This document shows, in pieces, positions 9,152 through 19,575 of a DNA stretch of 20,896 bases; within the stretch, counting starts at the first letter, position 1, and each line of letters starts with the position of its first letter. The notes beneath the pieces are model-generated. The model ran no database searches, had not been told where the DNA came from, and saw only the letters and a list, made by a program, of their open reading frames with translations. The stretch is from Smittium culicis (lineage: Eukaryota > Kickxellomycota > Harpellomycetes > Harpellales > Legeriomycetaceae), in assembly GCA_001970855.1 (NCBI GenBank), contig LSSN01000208.1, forward strand, positions 12,460-33,355. The letters run 5' to 3'. A program made the position numbers and the translations under genes.

Positions 9152-9201
9152 AATTTCAATTTCAATTTCAATTTCAATTTCAATTTCAATTTCAATTTCA
9201 A
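9152..9201. repeat. Hexanucleotide microsatellite (AATTTC) x 8
   Basis: Eight uninterrupted perfect copies of AATTTC from 9152 to 9199, plus two more matching bases. The perfection contrasts with the decayed surroundings and suggests recent slippage. No coding frame uses it. Confidence 0.95.
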
Positions 9202-10025
9202 GCTCTATCAAATTACCAATACCTGTTTATACCCTTCAAATTAGTTAATTCAAATGTTTTTCCTTGACTCATTAACTATAAGATTTTACCATAAAAACGA
9301 TAAAAAAATTGTATAAATAAAAGGTGGAGATTAAATTTTTTTATAAATGAAAGATTTTAAACACTTTATATTTAAATTTCTATAATTTTTATTTTTTATC
9401 GTTATACATAAAAATAGAAAAAATATTCTTTTAAACTAAAATAATTGTTTATAAATATAATCATGATAACGTATATATTTAAATTTGCCATCGCAGATGA
9501 AAACAGAGCGCTACAATTAATAAGTACCTCAATTTCAGGAATGGAAAGATTAAAGAGATAGATTAAGAAATATAAAACAAAAAAAGTTAATCCGGGTGTT
9601 ACCCTAGATAATATTTATTAAACTAAAATATAAAACTAAAAACAAAAACTTTACTGAAAAATATGATAGAAGAGGTAAGAATTTTTTTTTTGTCTGATAT
9701 GAAATCAGAAAACTGGGTGAATATAAGAATATTTATAATTTTTACATCAGTGCAGAATTCTATAAATAATAAAGGTCGAATAATTAAAAACTTAAGAATA
9801 ACTTATAATACAGGAAACCCTCCGTATTCGAGAGCTTTTTTTTATCGAAAATTCAAAATTTGCTATTTTTTATTCAATGTGATTTTTTTATTTCCGTGAA
9901 TCAAGATTATTTTGCTAAATAAATTGCTAAAACTAAAATTATGATATAATGATAATACGATGGAGATTTTATGAATTGGCGCTAAAAATAACTTTAATTT
10001 GGTTCAGTCAATTTTTAAAAAAAAA
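9202..10025. other. AT-rich region upstream of the pogo-like element
   Basis: Contains one 78-codon open stretch (9663-9899) that I do not accept as a gene. Nothing else recognisable. A 12-base string GGTGTTACCCTA at 9595 is nearly repeated at 2496. Confidence 0.35.
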
Positions 10026-10053
10026 AAGTATATTGAGGTGTAATCCTAGCTTT
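10026..10053 (+). repeat. Candidate left terminal inverted repeat of the pogo-like element
   Basis: Pairs with the reverse complement of 11788-11815. It lies about 70 bases before the presumed transposase ATG at 10121. Confidence 0.35.
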
Positions 10054-10293
10054 ATTTTATACTTTTATTTACAATAAAATTATATTGTATAAGTTGTTTA
10101 CACTTTTTAAAGTATTGAAAATGGAAATCTCTTTGAAAAAAGAGAACTCTATGTCAAAATCTGAAAAGATAGAATTTATTGACACACTTCAAATCGAAAA
10201 TAGATTAACCAAACTTCCAAAAAAAAAAAAAAAAAAAGGAATCAGTAAAGGTACTATAAGTTTTATTAATAAAAACCAATAAATATTAGGGGA

Positions 10294-10313
10294 ATAGACG
10301 TGATTGCGTCTAT
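10294..10313. repeat. Perfect hairpin in the transposase pseudogene
   Basis: ATAGACG, six-base loop TGATTG, CGTCTAT. A seven-pair stem lying just after the first helix-turn-helix region. Likely incidental. Confidence 0.4.
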
Positions 10314-10655
10314 GTATAGTAAAGATAAGACTTTTTATAAAAGAAATGAGTTTATCTCTAAAATTGAAGAAAAACTAAAATGAATGGATAGACTTAAATT
10401 TGAGAAAAGATTTCGCGGCTAGAATACTATCTATATTTCAAAAAGCACTATGAAAATTTCAGGATATTAAATAAGCTTCGCAAGAAAAGATAATACTTCT
10501 TCTCTGCAAGTAATGAGTGGTTTAAAATTTTTAAACAAAGGTAAGGCCTTCATAATAAAAAATTAAGAAAAAGTATAGAGTGATCGTAAAGCAGCAAGCG
10601 ATTTTCCTAATAATCTAGTAGAACAATTAAGAATCGAGATAATTTAACATTCCAG

Positions 10656-10709
10656 GTAAATTATTAATATTAAAATTAAAATTTCTAATTTAAATTGTTT
10701 TTATTATAG
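10656..10709 (+). other. Candidate 54-base intron in the pogo-like transposase
   Basis: GTAAAT at 10656 and TTATTATAG ending at 10709, with a TTCTAAT branch candidate near 10683. It falls directly before the first catalytic motif: the codons before (NLTFQ) and after (LFNID) read together in one frame, as conserved in the family. The size matches the other short introns proposed here. Confidence 0.45.
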
Positions 10710-11787
10710 CTATTTAATATCGACAAAAATTATCTTTATTGGATATTTATTTCGAAAAGAGTGTACTTTTCCTTATAATAATTAACATTTTTCTTGGCTT
10801 AAATCTATAAAAAAATATATCCAATTGATCCTAGAATCAAATTCAACAGGATAATATAAATTAAATCTAATTATAATAAACAGTTTTGAAACCACTTTAG
10901 ATTTAAAAATATGCGACAAAAAAATATTTTCAAAGCAATTTAGAGGTATTCAAAAAAAAGTTAATGAAAAATTACATTTTCAGATAGTAATTTAAGAATG
11001 ATCTCGAAAATGTGCTAAAATATTATTGTTCAAAGACGAATATTATCTTGAAAATATTACTTTTAATGTTCAATGCATCAGTACACTAATTGTTTTTCTA
11101 TTCTAGTAAAAGAAATTGGTTTTATTTTCATTCCTCCAAATAGAGCTTCTTTGACCCAACCTATAGACCAAGGAGTTATTTCGACAATTAAAGCATACCA
11201 TCTAAAAATAACTTTTGAAAAAATGAATGACTCAGTAAGAAATAGAAATAATACAGTATCAGATTTTTAGAAAAATTATAACACATTCAATTCGAAAGAA
11301 ATTATCACAGAATCCTGGGAACTAGTATCAGCGTCATGCTTAAGAGGTGTCTGGAAAAAAATAATGCCATGGATATGCAGCAATAACTTTGTATAAATAA
11401 GCACTATGATTTCGAATCTAAAAAAAGATCGCCTAAATATCGGTAAAGAATTGGGTACTAAAAATAAAATTGTATTATATAAATAATCCTCTTATTGGGA
11501 AAAATTCTGTTGAAGATGAATTTTGTGGTCTTTTTGAGTAAAAATGAAAATTATTTATGCAAAAATGATGAAAAATACTAGGAAATTCAAACTATAACTA
11601 ACCTAATTTCAAGATAGGGTAAAGAACGCAATCTTATAGAAAAAGGTCAAGCTATTTTTTATCAATCCTATGAGAATAAGCTTAGAGTAGAAATTATAAA
11701 TTAAAAAATTAGATGAGATTTTCATCCATATCATGATATTATAAAATATTCAAAAAAAAAAGCCAAAGTACTTTGTTAAACTTTTAC

Positions 11788-11815
11788 AAATTTAGGTATT
11801 ACGCTTAATAACTTG
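11788..11815 (-). repeat. Candidate right terminal inverted repeat of the pogo-like element
   Basis: The reverse complement resembles 10026-10053. It overlaps or directly follows the end of the transposase C-terminal tail. Confidence 0.35.
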
Positions 11816-12611
11816 ATAAAAAAAGCATAATACTATAATTAAATTACTTTTATCAAAATAAAAAATATCACTTTAGTATTTGCGAAATAAATATAAAACT
11901 ACATGATTTAATCAAAAAGACGACTCTTTTTGTATTATAATGTGTATTAAAACTTTATCGCCTATATTATTTATCTTGATTAATTCTAAAATTAAGTGTG
12001 GGATTTTGAGTTATAAAATTTTTTCTGGAAAAAGTATATAATTGAATCTAAAAAGCAAAATTTAGGATAAATTAATTTTTTTATTTTTAAACACATAGGT
12101 AAATTTTACTTTATTAATTAAATCTTATTTTTTATTTTTTAACTTACGAACAAAAAACTCTAAAAACTGATATGAACTCTTTTGTGCAATTAACTCGTTT
12201 CGTTTTTTATTTATTAGTTTAATGAGATTTAAATATAAATAAAAAATAAATAAAAAAATTGCTTTATAATATATAATTGTATTTTATAGAGCTCTTCTAG
12301 AAATATAATGATCTGAAAGACTAAAATTGACAAAATTATATTCTTTGAAATTTTTTCGTATAGTGAAAATATTGATTTTGATTATTCTTTATGTAAGCTG
12401 TAAATACATAAAAGAAAAATTCTAATTTTCTGCAATTTTTTTAGTATTGGAGATTCAAATCAAACTCTCTTAGAATTATGACTTTAATTTTTTTATTTTT
12501 CGCAAATTTTACTAATTCTACTGTTAAATGCGCACAATATGATTTTTATTTTTCGCGAATCTTTTTATCCAAGAAGGATTTTTTAAAAAAAAACTCATCA
12601 CGAGTATCTAA
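11816..12611. other. AT-rich region without a supported gene
   Basis: Long A and T runs. The open stretches on both strands around 12478-12765 are opposed low-complexity frames and are not accepted as genes. Confidence 0.4.
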
Positions 12612-12785
12612 GGCTCTTTTAATATTAATAACCGAAATTACAGCCTTTTCGAGGATTTTCACCAAGAATTTTTGCAAAGTTGTGTATTTGTTCAAGAAAA
12701 ATATTCCCCAGAATATCCTATTATCGATCTTTGGAAACAGGAAGCTCACAGATGGCCAAGGGTAAATCCCAGTGAATCAGGCTGA
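12612..12785 (+). pseudogene. Orphan exon-like fragment, unrecognised protein
   Basis: A 57-codon open stretch from 12612 to TGA at 12783 has rich, balanced composition (pieces YSLFEDFHQEFLQS and YPIIDLWKQEAHRWPRVN) in the least AT-rich part of this neighbourhood. It contains two Trp and several Pro, Glu and His residues, unlike chance frames here. It is preceded by TAA at 12609 and has no start codon at its head. I could not place it in a family. It is probably an exon or remnant of a lost gene. Confidence 0.4.
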
Positions 12786-13328
12786 TTGCGTAAAAAAAAA
12801 GTGATATTCCTATATAAGATCTGCAGTTAGGTGATAGTGAGATTTTCAATGAGAAAAATTTGGGAAATCAATATTCAATCTTATACAAAAAACAAACTAA
12901 TCAAAGAGACGATTAAACCAGTTTTTTTACAAAATATTTAATACTGTTGTAGGTTAATATAGTAAATAATAATTCCTCTTTGTGGATTTTGACGATTTGA
13001 AAAATTTATTAATATATATTCACATTTATAATTTACCTCTTTTTTATTCAAAAAATTTATTAACCTTTTTATTCTATTTATTTATTTTATCGCTACAAGA
13101 AAAAAAATTTTATTACTCTTATCATCAGTGAAGAAGAAATGAGCTATATAAAAAGTAAAATTTAAGCCCAAAATGAAAATTTATGAAGTTTTTTTGAATA
13201 CATATAAAATAAAAATTATTTAAATCAGTCAAAACAAGTTTTTTTATATCTTATAAGTAACAAATAAAGAAGAAAGAAAAAAAAACTTTAATTCAATTGA
13301 AGAAAAAAACCCTATAACCAAATTTTAA
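12786..13328. other. AT-rich spacer
   Basis: Nothing recognisable apart from short A/T runs. Confidence 0.4.
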
Positions 13329-13445
13329 AGTTCTAGGTGGAGTATTGGGAATACTTCGATAAGCTTAACTTTGAATATTAGTCAAATGGAATATTTTTCT
13401 TTCAAAAAACACAACATGACATTTAATAATTCGAAGTATGATTGA
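13329..13445 (+). pseudogene. Short coding-like fragment, unrecognised
   Basis: 38 codons from 13329 to TGA at 13443, including RWSIGNTSISLTLNISQMEY, rich in Ser, Thr and Asn with two N-x-S/T sites (NTS and NIS). It looks like part of a secreted or surface protein, but it has no start codon and no family match. Weak. Confidence 0.2.
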
Positions 13446-14941
13446 TTTACAAAATATATTACCATTTAATTTTTTGTTTTATTTACTCTTTATTATATAT
13501 TTAATATCTCTATTCCATAATTAATTTTGAACTTATTACTTATTGTAGTTAAAGGAATATATAATTTGAATAATAATTTTAGTTCAGATTTCTTTATAAC
13601 CATGCTTATATATTACAAAAAAAATTATACATTTAATTATGAAATTAAGGAAAGAATATAAGAAAAAATATCTATTTACATCTAATTCATAGTAATGAAT
13701 TAAATGGATTATTGTTAAGGTCGCACAAACTTCATTAATTTAATATAACTAATAGATTTCTATAATCAATTAATTATATTTTTTTCAAAAAGAATTAATT
13801 TCTAATATAAAGATCAAGTAATAAGAATGAAAATTTTATATATATTTTTCTTTCAAAAAATAAGTTTTATAAATTGTATTATTGGAGCTAATTCTATTAA
13901 ATATCATTTTTTTTATTCAATATCATTATGTTAGATTCAAAATTTAAAAAATATATAATCCTGTTTTTCTAAAATCATTTATTTCTGAATTATTGATATA
14001 TTATTTATTTTTCTTTAGTAACCTATGCTTTTTTTCGTCAATACTTGTTAATTAAATGAATAAACTCTTGATTTTAATTTTACAATTTTTGTAACTTTTT
14101 TCTTCAAGTGTTTATGTGACTAATCATAGTATATTATAAAAGAAGATATTTTTTAAACTCATTTGATCGATCTTATTTTATTAGATATTTATAATAAAAA
14201 TATAAAAAATTTTTTAAATTATTTTTGCCTTGAGTTTTGATTTTTTTCAGATAAATAAATTAGTGCAAATTTATACTAGAAATTATTTTTTTTGAATATT
14301 TATGATTAAAAATATACCGATTTTTTTATATTCTAATTAATAGTTAACGAAATTATCATTAAAACATATTTTTTTTCGAAAAATTCACTTATCGATCAAG
14401 AAATGGATTATTCTATGTATGTATCAGGGCTATAGTTTAAATAATACAGCTATTATTAGAAACCAGTTATTATTCGCTAAAAATAAAGTGGAATAGAAAA
14501 ATAAATCTAATTCTAGAAATTAAATTAACTTGTGCGTTAATAGAGTTAATACTCAAAATTGATAGAATACAGCTTGCATAATGCATCCTGGTATATAATT
14601 TTAATAATATCATATACCCAATATTTTATTAAATATTTTTTTTCGTACTTTTTTATTTAAATATTGGTGTACTTATTCATTATAAGTCTCAAGCCTTTTA
14701 ATTAAAATTTATAAAACAAAGGTAAGAATAATTGTGCACGACTTAAAATATAAGATATTATACTATTTATAAAAATTAAATATCCTATATACTATTTTTG
14801 AACTAATAGATATTTTAAAATCTACCTTTAATAATAATTTTTATTATCATATTATATATTATTTGAATAGTTATATTTTTATCATTATAGATATTACCAA
14901 TAGTATTTAATAAGGATAATTTTTTAAAATATGACCAGTTA
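13446..14941. other. AT-rich region without a supported gene
   Basis: Long AT-rich stretch. An open frame of about 46 codons near 14438-14584 is almost all Leu, Ile and Lys and carries no weight. A TTATAG acceptor-like site at 14890 precedes the open frame of the next entry. Confidence 0.4.
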
Positions 14942-15776
14942 TTGAAAATCTTTCTTTTATTATATTTGACAGTGTTTATTATAGCTATAACTTTCGAAGT
15001 TGGTTTTAATAATGAGGTTGTTATGTATAATATGAAATTTTTTTATGAAAAAATAAAAGGCGATCATAATATAAATTCAAGAGACCAGATTGTCGACATG
15101 AATACAGAAATAATTTACTTACAAAAAAGAAATTTTTATAAAATATTTAAGAATTGGCCAAGAATAGAGGAACCGAAATATATTAAAATATATATATTCA
15201 CCGAAAATTACAATAAGATTACTTTTATGTTGGCGACCAGAGATTTTCAAATGAATATTTAAACGGCACAGCTATATCACCTTTAGATAAAGATAGATTA
15301 AAGATTGCAATCGAGTATGGCACAAACGACAAAGGCGTTACAAATATGATTTAAAATAATAAATTCTAATCACCTTCAATACTAGCTGAAAAATTATTAT
15401 TCTTACAGTATTTACACTTGACTTTATATACAAACCATCTCAAATATCAAATATATCGCCCAGCAAAATGAAAATATTAAATAAATTTCCTATAAAATCT
15501 GAACTTTTCAACAACTCAGGAAAAACATATACTGTTTGAATAAGTTCTGCGAACGACAGTAGAGGTATTTTGTCATTGAATAATGGCGAATCGATTTTAA
15601 TGTCAGTCGATAAAAATACATATAATACGACCTATTTCTGGGTGGAATCGGAATCTGATTTTCAAAAAAAGCCTATTCCTATATAGGGAGAAGCATGGAA
15701 AAATTGTCAATGTACAGGAACAGTTTTAAATAAGTCTGAATACGGAAAATTTAACTATCATCAATTTAATACGTAA
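14942..15776 (+). pseudogene. Secreted-protein pseudogene of about 275 codons, family unrecognised
   Basis: First part (14942-15247): KIFLLLYLTVFIIAITFEVG is a clear signal peptide, then a Lys/Ile/Asn-rich domain including WPRIEEPKYIKIYIFTENYN. The codon where the start Met is expected is TTG, not ATG. After a frameshift near 15247 the next frame gives EYLNGTAISPLDKDRLKIAI, to TAA at 15352. A third frame, from about 15375 to TAA at 15774, gives KTYTV*ISSANDSRGILSL (TGA at 15537), TTYFWVESESDFQKKPIP with TAG at 15684, and EAWKNCQCTGTVLNKSEY. So two frameshifts and at least two stops break an otherwise protein-like sequence with several potential N-glycosylation sites and a CQC motif. The open frame extends upstream to 14891 without an ATG, just after a TTATAG acceptor-like site, so an upstream exon is an alternative. 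Sequencing errors could explain some breaks, though not the stops easily. No homology recognised. Confidence 0.5.
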
Positions 15777-18234
15777 ATTTTTAGAATAATATTCATTTAT
15801 TTAGTTTTGTGATTTTTGAAGGCGATTCTTATATTTAAAATTATTGTAAAAAATAATTTATTTTAGTTTATATTTGATATTTATGAGTACGGTTTAATTT
15901 TTTCGTAGAATCAATTTGAATATCTGCCTGATTTTTTGCGAATTTTATCATTTATCTAGAATTATAAAATTTTTTATATTTTTTTATAGATAAAAGAAAT
16001 AAATTTTTTATTTAAATTATAAAATAAAATTGAGCTGCAGATAAACAGTTTGGTTTTTTTTTTATAATTTAATTATATGTGTTTAGTTATATTTTTAGAT
16101 TTAGATTAATATACTAGGTTAATTAAAAAATAGCGTTAAAATATGTAGCAATAAATTAATAGCTGTACCAAAAAAGTTTCAAGCATTTATGGATAAATTA
16201 TAATTATGCTTACTTTTTTTTTGTAGAATATCAATTAATATTTTATGGCTAAAGAAACAAGGATTTTTTTCTGATTTTCTGATTTCAATAAGTTGATATT
16301 ATACATTAAAGGGAAACGCCTAAAAAATAGTGCCATTAAAAACTAAAAAGTAAAAAAATTGGTTATCATGCAATATTTTTGAAACAAACTAAAGTATTAT
16401 GACGATAATAAAATAATATCCTTAATGCTATCAAAAAGACTTCAAAATATTACTTTTAAATCATAATTTCCTGAAAATCATCTAGTTCTTATTGAAATTG
16501 GGTTGTTATATTCGAATTATTAATTCTAGCTTTCTAATGATTCATTTAAATTACTGGTAATTTATTTGACTTATAGCTTATTAAAAATTTGTGAACTTTA
16601 TCAAACTATTACATTACTGTATTATCAAAGATTTTTTAGGATATGCTAGAGAATGTATTTCACAGATAAAGAAATAAATTATCCAAAATCTAATAACAAT
16701 ATTTTACTAGTAAATATATAAAGAGTAAAGAATTTTTTTATTTTTTCATTCATTTCAGATTTCTCGATTATTATATAGCTATTAAAGCGTAATTGGGTTG
16801 TTTCACTATTAATTTATTATTTCAACCTCAGAAAATAAACATGTTTTCATATTTTTATTGATCTTTTTATTATTAGATGGCCAAGAAAAAATACATTTCA
16901 ATTATTTTTTTATTTTCAAGTTAGATATAAAGCTCCTAAAAGTATACTGTATTTAAAAATAAATTTAAATTTGAAATAATCTAAAATTTAGCTATTACAA
17001 AATTTGAAATATAATGAATGTAGTTTTTTTTATTTTCCAAGAGTAGTATGGATTTTAATTTTTAATTTTTTTTTAAGCATGCAAATAAAAAATTAATAAA
17101 TATTATTATTTGATTCGAATTTCAATTAAAGTTCCTTATGGCATAAAATTTCAAAGCTAAAATTTTTTTTCAAATTGAATGAAGTATACAAAAATTTTTT
17201 TTATGTATAACATACTATTTTTCTGTGTGAAAAATTAGAACCATATAAACAATTTTTGTTGATATTGTTATTTTTTACTTTTTCCGAGGATAAACTAAAT
17301 ATTTTCGGCGTATAAGTACTTTTTTAATTTATTTAGTAGCAAATATATATATAATATAAATTTAGATGTACCTGTATTGGCAATTTCAAACATGTAAGTA
17401 GTGTGAAGTAAACATATATGTAAAAGTGTATACTCATAAATTTAAATATTTATGGTGCAAATTTTAATAGTATTTTTTTAAGTAATAATTTATATTTTAT
17501 ATAGTTATTATTCTACTGGCTTTTATAGTTAGTAAAGAATTTTTAAACACAAATTTTGAACATTAAAGGTATAAAGGCAACCTTGGTTGCTTTAAATTTA
17601 ACTGTATCTAACAAATGGATCCCAAAAAATGTAAAATATATTAAACGCCAAAAAAATATAAAGTTTAAAATTATAAATATTATTAATAACTAAAATTTTA
17701 TAAAGACTGAAACAGTCAAGAAACAAAAGACAGCTTTAATTAAAGTTCAGATAAAAATTTAAATTTAGGCTGCTTGTTCAAACCTATAGTAGTTGAATCA
17801 AATTATTTTTTATCTTTATATTAAATAAGCTTTTAGATATAAATTGTAATATTGTAAGTATATTGTTTCCCCCGTCATACAATTGAATATTTGTAAATTT
17901 ATTTAAAAGTGATAAATTCAATACTAAAAAATTATAACAATAATCGATATAATTCTAGGATATATGGTTTAATTACCAACTAAAACTCCGTATCTAGTTT
18001 TTATTATTATATGATTTTTCAAAATACTTTTTCAACAAAGTTCAAATGTTGATACATTTTTAAATAATTGTAAATTTTTTTCTAGAATGATAAATATATG
18101 ATATACATAATAATTCATAAAAAAAAAACTTTTTTTAGAAAGTGGGTTAAAAAATAATCAATATCCAGAAATTATCAGCGAAATTTTATAATTATTAATT
18201 TATTCTGTAAATGATTATTATTGATATCTGCTGT
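15777..18234. other. Long AT-rich region without recognisable genes
   Basis: No convincing frame, motif or ordered repeat on either strand. If the minus-strand retroelement at 18235-19400 is DIRS-like, its tyrosine recombinase should lie here, but I could not find the recombinase motifs. Confidence 0.4.
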
Positions 18235-19400
18235 TTAGAGATCGAAATTTAGGGATAATAATACTTTCCAAAAATTATTGTCTTCATTTTGTGGAATCAC
18301 AAGTAAAACACCTATATTTGCGATCTTTTTCAATGTTATGTAAGCAATCATCGGTAATTTTATGATAAACTAAGCATAAGATGTATAATCTAAAGGTAAA
18401 ATATATTAAAATTATATTTATTTTAGCATGTTTTAAATGACGGCTTCTAAAAAATTTATTAAGAGAGATTCATAAAATTTATATTTGTTTATCCATTTGG
18501 GTATTCATATGACAATTACTACATCGTGTAAATAAAAAAATGTAAAATTATAAGGATAATGAGTTCAAACAAAAGAAAAATGCTATGGTTTATAATTGAT
18601 AGTAGAAAGTTTTTAGGTATCTAATGATAGTATTATCATTCAATGTAAATTTTATAATGTCGATCAATTTCAATTTTGATACGATTTATGAATTTTTAAT
18701 ATATTCAAAACGATATTGAGTTACAGATAGTATTGTTTTACGTATAAGATTTTAGTTTATTTTTAAACGGGGGTGTTTTTTTTGATACCTTTACTATTTT
18801 CAAGGCAAAAGATTATATATCGGGTTGAATTTAATATTTTTTTGAAACTTAAAACTTTAACTTGAACACTATGGGTCAAGCAATACTAAGAAAATCTTAA
18901 GATTAATGTACTAAAGCGAAAAGTCAATGAATCCTAAGTAGGGAATTATAAACTATGCACCGTGTAAAAACCAAAAAACTTAGATTGCGTGTTAATTTCA
19001 TAAATAGATTGTACATTTAATAAATAGTTAAATTTTGAATTATTTAGGAGCAAGGTTATTTATAATGTAAATTTTTTTTTTGAAATTTACCCATTGTAAC
19101 CAATATCTAAACAAGGATACAAGTGCGGAAAATTTACATGATATTTTCATAGATGAGAAGTCTTAGGGTAAATCTGAATTTTCTCACGGTATCTGATATA
19201 TTTCTATAAAGTACTTAACAAAAGCGATATGACAAATTAGAGTAACATTGATAAAGCCAATAAAAAATTTATATGAATTAATTTATAGGGGTGATTTATT
19301 GGAGTAAGGTGAAAAAAAAAATCTAAATCTCTAAAAGAGCAAGGGTTATTTGTTGGTTTGATAGTAATTTCCCATTTGGCAGAAAAGCGATTTTGATTTT
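18235..19400 (-). pseudogene. Retrotransposon reverse transcriptase/RNase H remnant, probably DIRS-like
   Basis: Read on the minus strand from high to low coordinates, pieces appear in the order of a DIRS/Ty3-type polyprotein. PNGKLL (about 19375-19390) resembles the early template-grip motif. CHIAFVKYFIEIYQ (about 19200-19245) recalls the block after the first catalytic Asp (A-x-x-H-I ... KYF ... YQ). KFRFTLRLLIYENIM (19137-19181) recalls LPFGL ... P-x-x-F-x-K-x-M. ILVTMG (19089-19106) recalls the tail of the YLDD-ILVTG active site, with the Asp pair itself lost. YLGFIDF (about 18920-18940) recalls the LGF-x-ID motif after the palm. IWIPKWINKY (about 18480-18510) recalls the HIPG-x-x-N end of RNase H. 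The clearest piece is a 44-codon open frame (18369-18235): LPMIAYITLKKI then GVLLVIPQNEDNNFWKVLL, like the linker downstream of RNase H in DIRS and Ngaro elements (PPW-x-LI ... LLV-x-P-x-W ... W-x-x-LL). The whole is shortened by deletions and full of stops. No recombinase, terminal repeat or internal complementary region was seen, so a Ty3-like origin remains possible. Confidence 0.5.
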
Positions 19401-19575
19401 TAGTGTATTTCTAATTTGGAATTAAGGTTAATATTATATTTTTTATAGAGGGAAAAATGGTTGCATTTTGATTAGATAGATTTTATGAAACATTGTATAA
19501 TGGGCAAATAATAAAATATATAGCAATTTCAGTAGAAAAATAAGGTGAAAATTAAATCAATCTCAGGGTCAATGA

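Larger units (their letters stand above)
10121..11795 (+). pseudogene. Pogo/Tigger-like DDE transposase, many stops and frameshifts
   Basis: Order of recognisable parts: ATG at 10121 and an N-terminal psq/CENP-B-type helix-turn-helix (MSKSEKIEFI ... GISKGTISFINKNQ, to 10282); a second CENP-B/Tc5-type helix-turn-helix (EEKLK*WIDL near 10370; SASNEWFKIFKQR*GLHNK at 10503-10559); first catalytic Asp in FNIDKNYLYW (Asp codon 10722); STG*YKLNLIII (about 10843-10880); second catalytic block KILLLMFNASVH (11051-11086), where the expected Asp is Phe; then IPPNRASLTQPIDQGVIST (11127-11186), third Asp codon 11166. The C-terminal part reads DF*KNYN with TAG (11268) in place of the usual Trp, then ITESWELV and GVWKKIMPW, and ends with PYHDIIKYSKKKAK (about 11726-11767), the typical basic Tigger tail. 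An internal intron is possible at 10656-10709. Length fits a full-size transposase of about 550 codons, so the copy was complete before it decayed. Confidence 0.85.
10026..11815. mobile_element. Decayed pogo/Tigger-type DNA transposon
   Basis: The transposase pseudogene is bracketed by candidate terminal inverted repeats at 10026-10053 and 11788-11815. By hand alignment about 21 of 28 positions agree, with three small gaps; shared blocks are AAGT, TATT, GTAAT, CTA and TTT. The bracketed length of 1790 bases suits an autonomous pogo/Tigger element. No clear TA target duplication was seen. In such AT-rich DNA the repeat call is provisional; the transposon identity rests on the protein motifs. 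Confidence 0.5.

Noticed and set aside
9663..9899. 78-codon plus-strand open frame containing an NPPY string
   Set aside because: Phe/Ile-rich low-complexity frame. NPPY alone does not make a DNA methyltransferase, no AdoMet-binding motif is nearby, and the start is directly followed by a GTAAGA donor-like sequence.
10085..10120. TTG-initiated upstream extension of the transposase N-terminus
   Set aside because: The ATG at 10121 is the natural start and directly precedes the helix-turn-helix region.
12478..12765. Open frames on both strands (plus 12478-12765, minus 12546-12749)
   Set aside because: They overlap on opposite strands, are low in complexity, and are shadows of the better frame at 12612-12785.
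12612..12785. Thought of a dynein heavy-chain fragment because of the E-Y-P-I-I-D-L-W-K-x-E-x-H-R pattern
   Set aside because: Only a few positions fit, and the surrounding residues do not follow the family; the product is left unnamed.
14438..14584. 46-codon Leu/Ile/Lys-rich open stretch
   Set aside because: Composition is what AT-rich noise gives, with no start codon and no motif.
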